Program-made: the position numbers and the translations under genes
Shown: positions 24,729 to 33,319 of the stretch, piece after piece
Layout: each line of letters starts with the position of its first letter
Position numbering within the stretch: position 1 is the stretch's first letter
The notes under the pieces: model-generated
What the model was told of the DNA's origin: nothing
The model's database searches: none
The model's input: only the letters and a program-made list of their open reading frames with translations
Source: Rhodoplanes serenus
GTDB taxonomy: Bacteria > Pseudomonadota > Alphaproteobacteria > Rhizobiales > Xanthobacteraceae
Direction of reading: 5' to 3'
NCBI GenBank assembly: GCA_945897515.1
Contig: CAMDFO010000014.1
Span: forward strand, 1 to 64,000
DNA length: 64,000 nt

Positions 24729-27007
24729 AGAACACCTTCATCGGGACGTCGATGGAGCGGCGCGAGGATTTGCGCTTCCTGCGTGGCAAGGGAATCTACG
24801 TCGACGATCTCGCCCCGAGCAATCTGCTCTACGCCGTGATCATGCGTAGCAACATCGCGCATGGGCGGCTCAAGTCGATCGATGCTTCGGCCGCGCTGAA
24901 AATCCCCGGCGTGCATTCGGTCATCACCGCCAAGGACATGCCGGGCGGCCCGCCGATCATCCCGATGCGTCTGCAGCCGCTGCCGGAGTTCAAGCCGTTC
25001 GAGCAACTGGTCATCGCCGACGATAAGGTGCGCTATGTCGGCGAGCCGCTGGCGATGGTGCTGGCCGAGAGCGTCGCCATCGGCGAGGACGCGCTTGAAG
25101 TCATCGCGCTCGAGATCGAAGACCTGCCTGCGGTGCCGGACTGGCGCGCTGCGGAGAAGAACGAAAGCCTGTTGTTCGAGCCGGCAGGAAGCAACCGTGC
25201 GCTAACCTTCGAGGCACGCAAGGGCGACGCCGATGCCGCCTTCAAGAATGCGCCGTATGTCCGGCGCGAGCAGCTCCGCACCGGGCGGCACTTCGGCCTC
25301 ACGCTGGAACCGCGCGGCGTCATGGCCGAATGGGATGCGGCGAGCGGCCATCTGACCGTGTCGGGCGCAGCCAAGGTGCCGTTCTTCAATCGCCGTATTC
25401 TGGCGAAGCAGATCGGGCTGCCCGAAGAAGCCATCACCATGATCGAGAACGACGTCGGTGGCGGTTATGGCGCGCGCGGCGAGTTCTATCCCGAGGATTT
25501 CCTGATTCCGTTCGCGGCGCGCCACGTCAACCGTCCAGTGAAATGGATCGAGGATCGCCGCGAGAATCTGATCGCGATGAATCATGCCCGCGAGTCCGAG
25601 GCCGACATCGAGATCGCTTGCGAGCGCGACGGCACCATCATCGGGCTGCGTGGCTTCGTGCATACCGACATGGGCGCCTATATGCGCACCAACGGCGCGG
25701 TCGGCGCACGCAACATCCCACAGTTCATGGGCGGGCCGTATCGCGTCCCGCACGTCAAGATCGACTCGCTGCTCTGGATGACCAACAAGACGCCGGTCGG
25801 GACCTATCGCGGGCCGGGCCGGTACGAAGGCAGCTTCTACATCGAGCGGCTGCTCGACATGGTGGCGCATGATCTCGGCATCGACCGCGTGGAATTGCGC
25901 CGCCGCAACCTGATCACCAGCGCGGAGCAGCCCTACGAAATCGCGACGGTGCAGCCGACCGATGCCAGAGACCAGTACGACAGCGGCGACTACGAGCAGG
26001 CGCTCGATCGCTGTCTGAAGGAGTTCGGCTGGAACGACAAGGCGAAGCTGCAAGGCAAACTGATCGACGGCCGCTATCACGGCCTTGCGGTCTGCTGTTT
26101 TGTCGAGGGCGGCGCGGCCGGACCGAAGGAAAGCGCGCGGCTTGAGATCAACTCCGATGGTACGATCTCGGTGTTCATGGGCTCGTCCGCGGTCGGGCAG
26201 GGCGTCGAGACGGTGTTCGCGCAGATCGCCGCCGACGCGCTCGAGGTGCCGGTCGACCGGATTTCGCATGTCCATCATGGCTCGACGACCACGGTGAGCG
26301 ACGGCTACGGCGCTTACCATTCGCGCTCGGTGGTGATGGGTGGCTCGGCACTGCTCGATGCCGCGACGAAATTCCAGGCGGCGATCAAGGACGCCGCAGC
26401 CAAGCGGCTCGGCTGCAACGCGTCCGAGGTCCGGCTTGGCGAGGACAAAGTTTTTGGTCCGGGCGGCAAGTCCCTGCTGCTGGCGGAGCTTGCCGGCCTG
26501 ACGGTAGAAGGCGCATTCCTCAACAAGAAGCACACCTACAGCTACGGCACTCATGCGGCGCACATCACCGTCGATGCGAAGCTGGGACAGGTGCAGATCG
26601 TCGATTACATGGTGGTGCAGGACGTCGGCCGGGCGATCAATCCAATGACGCTGCGCGGACAGATCATCGGTTCGCTGGTGCAGGGGCTTGGCGGGGCGAT
26701 GCTGGAGCACCTGCAATACGACGAGCAGGGCCAGTTCCTCACCGGCACGCTCGCGGATTATCTGCTTCCGACCGCCGGCGACTTTCCCAACCTGCGCTGC
26801 ATCGTGACCGAGGATCACCCCTCGCCGATCAATCCGCTCGGCGCTAAGGGTGCGGGGGAGGGTGGCATCGTCGCCGCCGGTGGCGTCATGGCGAATGCTG
26901 TGGCGAACGCCTTGCAGTCGTTCGGAGTGCAGCCTCGCCAACTGCCGCTGACGCCGACCTACATCTGGGAACTGGTGCAGGCCGGCCAGCGCCAGGCGGC
27001 GGAGTGA
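24725..27007 (+). CDS. Xanthine dehydrogenase-family molybdenum-cofactor subunit of a complete three-subunit hydroxylase
   Basis: 760 residues. Motifs: RREDLRFLRGKGIYVDDLAP, DVGGGYGARGEFYPEDFLI, active-site loop GTYRGPGRYEGSFY, SSAVGQGVETVFAQIAADAL and catalytic Glu712 in KGAGEGGIV. With the FAD and 2Fe-2S genes directly upstream it forms the only self-sufficient molybdenum hydroxylase in the window. Very similar to the gene at 19816; both flank the Pht5-like receptor and the small subunits, as if one arose by duplication. Substrate unknown; hydroxylation of an aromatic or N-heterocyclic ring is the usual role for this subgroup. Confidence 0.95.
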   Translation: MKNTFIGTSMERREDLRFLRGKGIYVDDLAPSNLLYAVIMRSNIAHGRLKSIDASAALKIPGVHSVITAKDMPGGPPIIPMRLQPLPEFKPFEQLVIADDKVRYVGEPLAMVLAESVAIGEDALEVIALEIEDLPAVPDWRAAEKNESLLFEPAGSNRALTFEARKGDADAAFKNAPYVRREQLRTGRHFGLTLEPRGVMAEWDAASGHLTVSGAAKVPFFNRRILAKQIGLPEEAITMIENDVGGGYGARGEFYPEDFLIPFAARHVNRPVKWIEDRRENLIAMNHARESEADIEIACERDGTIIGLRGFVHTDMGAYMRTNGAVGARNIPQFMGGPYRVPHVKIDSLLWMTNKTPVGTYRGPGRYEGSFYIERLLDMVAHDLGIDRVELRRRNLITSAEQPYEIATVQPTDARDQYDSGDYEQALDRCLKEFGWNDKAKLQGKLIDGRYHGLAVCCFVEGGAAGPKESARLEINSDGTISVFMGSSAVGQGVETVFAQIAADALEVPVDRISHVHHGSTTTVSDGYGAYHSRSVVMGGSALLDAATKFQAAIKDAAAKRLGCNASEVRLGEDKVFGPGGKSLLLAELAGLTVEGAFLNKKHTYSYGTHAAHITVDAKLGQVQIVDYMVVQDVGRAINPMTLRGQIIGSLVQGLGGAMLEHLQYDEQGQFLTGTLADYLLPTAGDFPNLRCIVTEDHPSPINPLGAKGAGEGGIVAAGGVMANAVANALQSFGVQPRQLPLTPTYIWELVQAGQRQAAE

Positions 27008-27017
27008 CTCTCCACGC

Positions 27018-27127
27018 GTGTCCCGGACAAGGCGCAGCGCGAAGCGTTGCGCCGCCGATCCAGGACCCAGCTTGCTTTGTCGACAGAAACCGGGGTCCCG
27101 GGTCTCGCTATCGCTCGCCCTGGACAC
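27018..27127. repeat. Dispersed palindromic repeat, class C copy 2
   Basis: Starts GTGTCCCGGACAAGGCGCAG and ends CGCCCTGGACAC, with GATCCAGGACCCAGCTTGC and GGGTCCCGGGTC inside. Same framework as 22125-22248. Lies just after the Mo subunit stop and before the promoter of the cupin gene. Confidence 0.75.
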
Positions 27128-27140
27128 AAAAGCGGCTTCG

Positions 27141-27169
27141 TTGACGCCCTTGTCCCGCAAGCCTAAATT
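27141..27169 (+). promoter_or_regulatory. Probable sigma70 promoter of the cupin gene
   Basis: TTGACG (27141-27146), 17-base spacer, TAAATT (27164-27169); about 27 bases of leader to the ATG at 27203, with CAGGAG as ribosome-binding site. Confidence 0.45.
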
Positions 27170-27202
27170 TCATCCAACCATCGCAATCGACAGGAGTATC
27201 CC

Positions 27203-27733
27203 ATGGCCGTTGCAAGGCATCCGCGACCGAAGGAACTCGAAGGTGTCCCGGTCGAAGAGATCATGAAGAAATACGTCGGCCGCTTCCACGAGAAGGTGGG
27301 TGACTGGGCGGCGTTCGAGGACGCCAAGATCGAAGGCTTCAAGCGCGCGCAGCACCGTTTCATCGGCGCCGGCGGCTCGGGCAAGCACGGCGATACGTCG
27401 GCGATACCGCCGGCGGGCTTTACGCTCTCGATCATGTATGTGCCGGTCGGTCAGGGCAACGCCGCGCACACCCATGAGGTCGAGGAATGTTTCTTCGTCC
27501 TCAAGGGTACCGTGACGGTGTTCGTCGAGGACGAGACCGGCAAGCGGGTCTCCACGCGGCTCGGTCCCTGGGACTGTATCTCCTGTCCGGCCGGCGTGAT
27601 CCACGGTTACCAGAACGATGGAGTCGAGCCGCTGTTCATGCAGGTGATGCTCGGGCGGGGCAAGCCAGAGACCATGGGCTATGCCGACGAGGAGCTGTTC
27701 AAGCGCCGCGCGGATCACCTCAAGCCGGTGTAG
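27203..27733 (+). CDS. Single-domain cupin protein
   Basis: 176 residues. The cupin metal motif 1 is AHTHEVEECFFVLKGTVTVF (HxH and Glu), motif 2 is CPAGVIHGYQNDG. The N-terminal 70 residues form an extra domain (GVPVEEIMKKYVGRFHE..., FIGAGGSGKHGDTSAIPPAG). Cupins of this size include dioxygenases, isomerases and sensors; metal ligands look intact, so an enzymatic role is possible. It has its own likely promoter and is followed by a palindromic repeat, so it may be a single-gene transcript. Exact function unknown. Confidence 0.85.
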   Translation: MAVARHPRPKELEGVPVEEIMKKYVGRFHEKVGDWAAFEDAKIEGFKRAQHRFIGAGGSGKHGDTSAIPPAGFTLSIMYVPVGQGNAAHTHEVEECFFVLKGTVTVFVEDETGKRVSTRLGPWDCISCPAGVIHGYQNDGVEPLFMQVMLGRGKPETMGYADEELFKRRADHLKPV

Positions 27734-27763
27734 TGTAAAAGCGCGAGCAGCAAAAAAAGATGC

Positions 27764-27848
27764 TGTCATGCCCGGCGAAAGCGGGGCATCCAGTTTTCAG
27801 CCCATAAAACCGATAAGACTGGATCGCCCGCCTTCGCGGGCGATGACA
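27764..27848. repeat. Dispersed palindromic repeat, class B copy 2
   Basis: TGTCATGCCCGGCGAAAGCG at the left and CTTCGCGGGCGATGACA at the right, as in 14034-14096, but with a longer centre. It lies between the convergent cupin and Bug receptor genes. Confidence 0.8.
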
Positions 27849-27872
27849 ACCGTTGTGCGGTGAGCGGTCGGT

Positions 27873-28847
27873 TCAATCCGCCTTTGCGCCCGACAGCTTG
27901 ATCACCTCGGCCCACTTCTCGGTCTCGGAATCCAGGAACGCTTGAACGTCCTTCTCCACCGCTGTGCCAGGCTCCGAACCCAGGTCGGCCAATCGCTTCA
28001 CGATGTCCGGTGACGCCATCACCTTGGCGACTTCGGCGCGCAGCTTGGCGAGCACCGGCGCTGGTGTTTTGGCGGGCGCCACCAGCGCAACCCATGACGA
28101 CGCGTCGAAGCCGGACAGGCCCTGCTCCGCGACGGTCGGCAGGTTTGACAGAGCCGATGCGCGCTTCGCGCCGGCGTTGGCCAGTGCGCGCACCTTGCTG
28201 CCGCTGATCTGGGGCAGGCTGCCCGGCAGAAGGTCGAACATCATCTGGATGTGGCCGCCGACCAGGTCGTTCATCGCCGGACCGGCGCCGCGATAGGGAA
28301 CGTGGGTAATCTCGATCTTGGCCATGGTCTTGAACAGTTCGCCCGAGAGATGGGCCGTCGAGCCGACGCCCTGGGAGGCGAAGTGAATCTTGCCGGGCTG
28401 CTTCTTGGCGAGTTCGATCAGCTCCTTGACGTTGTTGGCCGGCACCGACGGATGGACCATCAGCACGATCGGCGTGCGCGCGAAGAGGGCGATCGGAACG
28501 AAATCCCTCTTAGGATCGAACGGCAACCCCTTGGTGAACAGCGTCGGATTGGTCACCAGAGGGCCGGGCGCGGTAAACAGAAGTGTATAGCCGTCGGGGT
28601 CGGACTTCGCGACCGCATCCGCTCCGGTGTTGCCGCCGGCTCCGGAACGGTTTTCGACAATGAACTGGCCGCCGACGTTCTCCGTCAGCTTCTGCGCCAT
28701 CATGCGCGACGTGATGTCCACCGATCCGCCGGGCGGGAACGGATTGATGATCCTCACCACCCGTTCGGGATAGTTCTGCGCCTGGGCCGGCACGGCAAGC
28801 GCGATCAGCGACGCGGCGGCGATGGCAAATCGGCGGAGAACGGACAT
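27873..28847 (-). CDS. Bug-family (TctC) periplasmic receptor
   Basis: 324 residues from the ATG at 28847 (MSVLRRFAIAAASLIALAVP, then AQAQNYP), which places a normal signal peptide at the N-terminus; a start 46 codons upstream does not. Landmarks: RIINPFPPGGSVDITSRMMA, IVENRSGAGGNTGADAVAKS, PDGYTLLFTA, PFDPKRDFVPIALFA, ITHVPYRGAGPAMNDLVGG. Orphan receptor, divergent from a Pht5-like gene and convergent with the cupin gene. Confidence 0.94.
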   Translation of the reverse strand: MSVLRRFAIAAASLIALAVPAQAQNYPERVVRIINPFPPGGSVDITSRMMAQKLTENVGGQFIVENRSGAGGNTGADAVAKSDPDGYTLLFTAPGPLVTNPTLFTKGLPFDPKRDFVPIALFARTPIVLMVHPSVPANNVKELIELAKKQPGKIHFASQGVGSTAHLSGELFKTMAKIEITHVPYRGAGPAMNDLVGGHIQMMFDLLPGSLPQISGSKVRALANAGAKRASALSNLPTVAEQGLSGFDASSWVALVAPAKTPAPVLAKLRAEVAKVMASPDIVKRLADLGSEPGTAVEKDVQAFLDSETEKWAEVIKLSGAKAD

Positions 28848-28977
28848 CGTGAAGGCTCCTGCTGTGCGGATAGAATGCGCAAAGCGTATGCCATATCCGC
28901 AAGGGCTGCCAGCGCGCCCGCCTTGACAGTATGTCGCTGCGCCGACAGGTTGCGGGATCAGCAGGACGAGGAATTTT

Positions 28978-29970
28978 ATGGCCAAGCTGCGTTTGAACTT
29001 CGCTTGCGGGCCTTATGACCGCACCCAGGCGCTGCGGGACGGCACGATCCAGCCCGAGGGCATCGATCTGACCTATCTGACGATGCAGCCGGCCGAGATT
29101 TTCTGGCGGATGCTGCAATACAACGAATTCCAGGCCTGCGAGATGTCGTTGTCTAACACCACTACAATGATGAGCGGGCCCAACCCGCCGTTCATCGCGA
29201 TCCCGGTGTATCCGTCACGTGTGTTTCGCCACGGCTATTTCTTCATCAACACCGACAAGGGCATCAAGAGCCCGGCCGATCTCAAGGGCAAGCGTGGAGG
29301 CGTGCCGGAATATTCGATGACGGCCGCGGTCTACATGCGTGGACTGCTGCAGCACGAATACGACGTGAAGCCGACCGACGTGGAATGGGTACAAGGACGG
29401 GCCGATCGGCTTAAGCGTAAGCTGCCCGCCGACATTCGGTTGACCCAGGCTCCATCCGGTGTCGAGCTCGGCGACATGCTGGAGCGCGGCGAGCTCGACT
29501 TCATCATGACGGCGAACAACCCGCAGTCGTTCCGGCGCGGCGTAAAGAACGTCAAGCGGCTGTTCCCCAACTATGCCGAGGTCGAGAAGGACTATTACAG
29601 ACGCACCAAAATCTATCCGATCATGCACACGGTGGTGATCCGGCGCGACGTGTATGACCGCGATCCGTGGGTGGCGCTCAATCTCTACAAGGCGCTCTGC
29701 CGGTCCAAGGACTATTGCTATGTCCATCTCACCGAGACCGGTTCGCCGAAAGCGTCGTTCGCCTGGCTGCAGCCGATGATCGAGGAGGAACAGTCGATCA
29801 TCGGCGAGGACTGGTATCCTTATGGCATCGAGAAGAACCGGGCGTCGCTCGACGCGCTCCTGCAATACACACACGAGCACGGCCTGACCGACCGGCGGCT
29901 GAAGATCGAGGACGTGTTCGCGCCCAGCACGATGCGCGACATCCCACTCAGTGAGGGGCAGTTGGTTTAA
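28978..29970 (+). CDS. Pht5-like periplasmic-binding-fold protein, copy 2
   Basis: 330 residues, ATG after GAGGAA. Segments: NFACGPYDRTQALRDGTIQP, PAEIFWRMLQYNEFQACEMS, KGIKSPADLKGKRGGVPEYS, YYRRTKIYPIMHTVVIRRDV. Same family as the genes at 22255 and 56622, clearly closer to the former. No signal peptide, so cytoplasmic function (decarboxylase-like) is as likely as ligand binding. A TTGACA at 28923 could be a -35 element, but the -10 is poor. A class A repeat separates it from the oxidoreductase operon. Confidence 0.82.
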   Translation: MAKLRLNFACGPYDRTQALRDGTIQPEGIDLTYLTMQPAEIFWRMLQYNEFQACEMSLSNTTTMMSGPNPPFIAIPVYPSRVFRHGYFFINTDKGIKSPADLKGKRGGVPEYSMTAAVYMRGLLQHEYDVKPTDVEWVQGRADRLKRKLPADIRLTQAPSGVELGDMLERGELDFIMTANNPQSFRRGVKNVKRLFPNYAEVEKDYYRRTKIYPIMHTVVIRRDVYDRDPWVALNLYKALCRSKDYCYVHLTETGSPKASFAWLQPMIEEEQSIIGEDWYPYGIEKNRASLDALLQYTHEHGLTDRRLKIEDVFAPSTMRDIPLSEGQLV

Positions 29971-29974
29971 CGAG

Positions 29975-30079
29975 TCATTCCGGCGCGCGCGAAGCGCGAG
30001 CCTGGAATCCAGAGCAACGCGGAGTCCTTGAGGCTCTGGATTCCGGGCCCGCTCGCTTCGCTCGCGTCCCGGAATGACG
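29975..30079. repeat. Dispersed palindromic repeat, class A copy 2
   Basis: TCATTCCGGCGCGCGCGAAG at the left, CCCGGAATGACG at the right, inner arms GGAATCCAGAGC and GCTCTGGATTCC. Matches the copy at 3295-3400 in arms and length. Confidence 0.8.
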
Positions 30080-30137
30080 GAAAGAGTTCCGGACGTTCAT
30101 CAAGTAGAATGACGGTAAGTGGCAGGTAAGGATCAAC

Positions 30138-31289
30138 ATGGCGCAGCAACGTCTCGGCATCATCATGAACGGCGTCACCGGACGCATGGGCATGAACCAG
30201 CACCTGATACGGTCCATCGTCGCGATCCGCGCCCAGGGCGGTGTTGCGCTCAAGAACGGCGATCGCGTGATGCCCGATCCGATCCTGGTCGGCCGTAACG
30301 CCGAGAAGGTCGCGGCGCTTGCCAAGGCTCATGGCATCAAGCGCTGGACCACGAACCTCGACGCCGCCCTCAAGGACAAGAACGACACGCTGTTCTTCGA
30401 TGCCGCGACCACGCAGATGCGCGCCAAGCTGCTGCAGAAGGCGATGAAGGCCGGCAAAGATATCTATTGCGAGAAGCCGGTCGCCGACAATCTCAAGGAT
30501 GCGCTCGATCTCGTGCGCACGGCGAAGAAGACCGGCATCAAACACGGCGTGGTGCAGGACAAGCTGTTTCTCCCCGGCCTGCTCAAGCTCAAGATGCTGA
30601 TCGATTCCGGATTCTTTGGTCGCATCCTCTCGGTGCGTGGCGAGTTCGGCTACTGGGTGTTCGAGGGCGACTGGCAGCCGGCGCAGCGTCCGTCGTGGAA
30701 TTACCGCAAGAAGGATGGCGGCGGCATCATCCTCGATATGGTGTGTCACTGGCGCTACGTGCTCGACAACCTGTTCGGCGACGTCGAGAGCGTGACATGT
30801 CTCGGCGCAACCCACATTCCCAAGCGTTGGGACGAGAACGACAAGCCCTACAAGAACGATGTCGACGATGCGGCCTATGCCACCTTCCAACTCGCGGGAG
30901 GCGTGATCGCGCAGATGAACATGTCCTGGTGCACGCGCGTGCGCCGCGATGACCTCGTGACGTTCCATGTCGACGGCACGCATGGATCGGCGGTTGCCGG
31001 ACTGCAGAAGTGCTGGAGCCAGGCGCGCGTCAACACGCCGCGTCCGGTGTGGAATCCGGACGTGCCGCAGCCGATCCAGTTTTTCGACACGTGGTCGGAG
31101 GTGCCGGGGCTTGGCAATTACGACAACGGCTTCAAGGTGGAATGGGAAATGTTCATCCGGCACCTTTACGAGGACGCGCCGTTCAAATGGACGCTGCTGG
31201 AGGGCGCCAAAGGCGTGCAGCTCGTGGAGGCCGCGCTGAAGAGTTGGAAGGAGCGGCGCTGGATCGACGTTCCGGCGTTGAAGGTGTGA
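30138..31289 (+). CDS. Gfo/Idh/MocA-family NAD(P)-dependent oxidoreductase
   Basis: 383 residues. N-terminal Rossmann fold (LGIIMNGVTGRMGMNQHLIR) and the family's EKP motif in DIYCEKPVADNLKDALDLV near residue 112. The C-terminal domain contains GGIILDMVCHWRYVLDNLF, where the CHWRY His is probably the catalytic His of the family. These enzymes oxidise or reduce sugars and polyols at one hydroxyl or keto group. The next two genes, a DUF993 aldolase-like protein and a sugar-isomerase-like TIM barrel, have gaps of 30 and overlapping bases, so a three-step pathway is likely. Substrate unknown. Confidence 0.92.
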   Translation: MAQQRLGIIMNGVTGRMGMNQHLIRSIVAIRAQGGVALKNGDRVMPDPILVGRNAEKVAALAKAHGIKRWTTNLDAALKDKNDTLFFDAATTQMRAKLLQKAMKAGKDIYCEKPVADNLKDALDLVRTAKKTGIKHGVVQDKLFLPGLLKLKMLIDSGFFGRILSVRGEFGYWVFEGDWQPAQRPSWNYRKKDGGGIILDMVCHWRYVLDNLFGDVESVTCLGATHIPKRWDENDKPYKNDVDDAAYATFQLAGGVIAQMNMSWCTRVRRDDLVTFHVDGTHGSAVAGLQKCWSQARVNTPRPVWNPDVPQPIQFFDTWSEVPGLGNYDNGFKVEWEMFIRHLYEDAPFKWTLLEGAKGVQLVEAALKSWKERRWIDVPALKV

Positions 31290-31319
31290 GAGCGCGGGGG
31301 CAAAGCGAAAGAGGCTGAC

Positions 31320-32483
31320 ATGCCCACACTCAATCTCCCCACGACCGGCGGCGGTCTCGCCCCCTACACCATGCAGCCGCCGCGGCAATTTCCGGCGGCG
31401 CAGCCGCCGTTCAACCGCATCGCCTATGCGGCGGCGCATGTGGTGCCCGATCCTCTCGCCGACGCCAATCCGTGGCTCGACGCAGCGATCGACTGGGATG
31501 CAACGATGGCGTTCCGGAGGCACATCTGGTCGCTCGGCCTGGGTGTCGCCGAAGCGATGGATACGGCACAGCGCGGGATGGGCATGGACTGGCCGACCTC
31601 GCTGGAGCTCATTCGCCGAAGCCTTGACGCGGCGAAAGATTTCCCCGGCGCACTGATCGGTTCGGGCGCGGGCACCGATCACCTCGCGCCAAGCGACGCC
31701 GTCACTATCGACGATGTCATCCGGGCCTACGAACACCAATGTGCTGCGGTCGAGCAGCTCGGCGGGCGCATCATCTTGATGGCCAGCCGAGCACTGGTGA
31801 AGGCCGCGCGTTCGCCGGACGACTACGCCACGGTCTATGGTCGCATCCTTGGTCAGGTGCGGGAGCCGGTGATCATCCACTGGCTTGGTGAGATGTTCGA
31901 TCCCGCGCTCGCGGGCTATTGGGGCCACGCGGATCATATGAAGGCGATGGATGTCGCCATCGACGTGATCGCAGCCAATGCCTCGAAGATCGACGGCATC
32001 AAGATTTCGCTGCTCGACAAGGACAAAGAGATCGCGATGCGCCGGCGTCTGCCGCAGGACGTGCGCATGTACACCGGCGACGACTTCAACTACGCCGAAC
32101 TGATCGCAGGCGACGAGCACGGCTATTCCGATGCGTTGCTCGGGATTTTCGACGCCATCGCGCCGGCCGCGTCGGCCGCGCTGGACGCGTTCTCGCGCGA
32201 TGACATCAACGCCTTCCACGATATCCTGGCGCCGACGGTGCCGCTGTCGCGACACATCTTCAAGGCACCGACCCGCTTCTACAAGACCGGCGTGGTGTTC
32301 ATGGCTTATCTCACCGGCCTGCAGAATCATTTCACCATGGTCGGCGGGCAGGAGAGCACCCGCTCGACCTTGCATCTTGCCGAGTTGTTCCGTCTCGCGG
32401 ACGCCGCCGGCTTGCTCGCCGATCCGGACAAGGCCGCGGCGCGCATGCGCATCGTGATGGCGCTGCGCGGGATCGTTGCTTGA
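31320..32483 (+). CDS. DUF993 protein, dihydrodipicolinate-synthase-like TIM barrel
   Basis: 387 residues. I recognise the DUF993 pattern (FNRIAYAAAHVVPDPLADAN, WDATMAFRRHIWSLGLGVAE). The segment IDGIKISLLDKDKE with Lys228 matches the Schiff-base lysine strand of dihydrodipicolinate synthase-type aldolases, and GGRIILMASRAL and PVIIHWLGEMFDP look like barrel strands. So a class I aldolase or lyase reaction is a reasonable inference, not a shown one. Coupled to the next gene by a TGATG overlap. It sits in the middle of a sugar-acid-like module. Confidence 0.85.
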   Translation: MPTLNLPTTGGGLAPYTMQPPRQFPAAQPPFNRIAYAAAHVVPDPLADANPWLDAAIDWDATMAFRRHIWSLGLGVAEAMDTAQRGMGMDWPTSLELIRRSLDAAKDFPGALIGSGAGTDHLAPSDAVTIDDVIRAYEHQCAAVEQLGGRIILMASRALVKAARSPDDYATVYGRILGQVREPVIIHWLGEMFDPALAGYWGHADHMKAMDVAIDVIAANASKIDGIKISLLDKDKEIAMRRRLPQDVRMYTGDDFNYAELIAGDEHGYSDALLGIFDAIAPAASAALDAFSRDDINAFHDILAPTVPLSRHIFKAPTRFYKTGVVFMAYLTGLQNHFTMVGGQESTRSTLHLAELFRLADAAGLLADPDKAAARMRIVMALRGIVA

Positions 32484-33313
32484 TGCGCGACCTCTCGAAC
32501 GACCGTGGGCTGCTCGCCATCAATTCGGCGACCGTGAAGGCGTGGTCGCTCGCGCAACTGGTTGACGGTTGCGCCCGCGCCGGCATCTCGGCCATCGCGC
32601 CGTGGCGCGACATTGTGCAGGCCCATGGCGTCGAGAAGGCGGGCAAGCTGATCCGTGACGCTGGCCTTGCCGTGAGCTGCTACTGCCGTGGTGGCATGTT
32701 TACGGCCGCCGACGATGCAGGACGGCGCGCCGCGCTGGACGATAACCGCCGTGCCATCGACGAAGCGGCTGCGATCGGTGCGCGTAGTCTCGTTATTCTG
32801 GGCGGCGGGCTGCCGCCGGGCTCGAAGAATCTTGCCGGCGCCCACCGGCAGGTCCGCGAAGGCATCGCCGCGCTGCTGCCGTATGCGCGGGCGGCCAACG
32901 TGCCGCTGGCGATCGAGCCGCTGCATCCGATGACAGCCGCCGATCGCTGCTGCGTCAACACGCTCGCGCATGCCAACGACATTTGCGACGAGATGGGCGA
33001 CGGCGTCGGCATCGCGCTCGACGTCTACCACGTGTGGTGGGATCCCGACCTGCCGCGACAGATAGCGCGCGCGGGGAAGCGCATCCTCACCTATCACGTC
33101 TGCGACTGGCTGGTGCCGACGCGCGATCTCGTGTTCGACCGAGGTATGCCGGGTGACGGCGTCATCGATCTGCGCGCGATCCGGTCGATGGTGGAAGCGA
33201 CCGGCTACAACGGCCATATCGACGTCGAAATCTTTTCGACCCAGGACTGGTGGAAGCGCGAGCCCGACGAGGTGCTCCGCATCTGCCTGGAGCGTCACCA
33301 GACGGTGGTGTGA
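32483..33313 (+). CDS. Sugar phosphate isomerase/epimerase-like TIM-barrel protein (xylose isomerase-like family)
   Basis: 276 residues from the ATG sharing its A with the preceding TGA. Barrel features: LAINSATVKAWSLAQLVDGC, ISAIAPWRDIVQAHG, ARSLVILGGGLPPGSKNL, the metal-binding PLAIEPLHPM Glu, GIALDVYHVWWDPDL and TYHVCDWLVPTRD, ending with GYNGHIDVEIFS, whose Glu is typical of the fourth metal ligand. Epimerases or keto-isomerases of this family act on free or phosphorylated sugars and inositols. Third gene of the module with the Gfo/Idh/MocA and DUF993 proteins. Confidence 0.9.
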   Translation: MRDLSNDRGLLAINSATVKAWSLAQLVDGCARAGISAIAPWRDIVQAHGVEKAGKLIRDAGLAVSCYCRGGMFTAADDAGRRAALDDNRRAIDEAAAIGARSLVILGGGLPPGSKNLAGAHRQVREGIAALLPYARAANVPLAIEPLHPMTAADRCCVNTLAHANDICDEMGDGVGIALDVYHVWWDPDLPRQIARAGKRILTYHVCDWLVPTRDLVFDRGMPGDGVIDLRAIRSMVEATGYNGHIDVEIFSTQDWWKREPDEVLRICLERHQTVV

Positions 33314-33319
33314 GCGGCG

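Noticed and set aside
25202-27160. Minus-strand reading frame of 652 codons
   Set aside because: Antisense to the molybdenum subunit gene, low-complexity Arg/Ala/His composition.
28932-28947. TGTCG-N6-CGACA dyad as an operator
   Set aside because: Only 5 bp arms in GC-rich DNA and no regulator gene adjacent; likely chance.
28923-28951. TTGACA upstream of the second Pht5-like gene as a promoter
   Set aside because: The -35 is perfect but the -10 at 17-base spacing reads CAGGTT, too poor to call.
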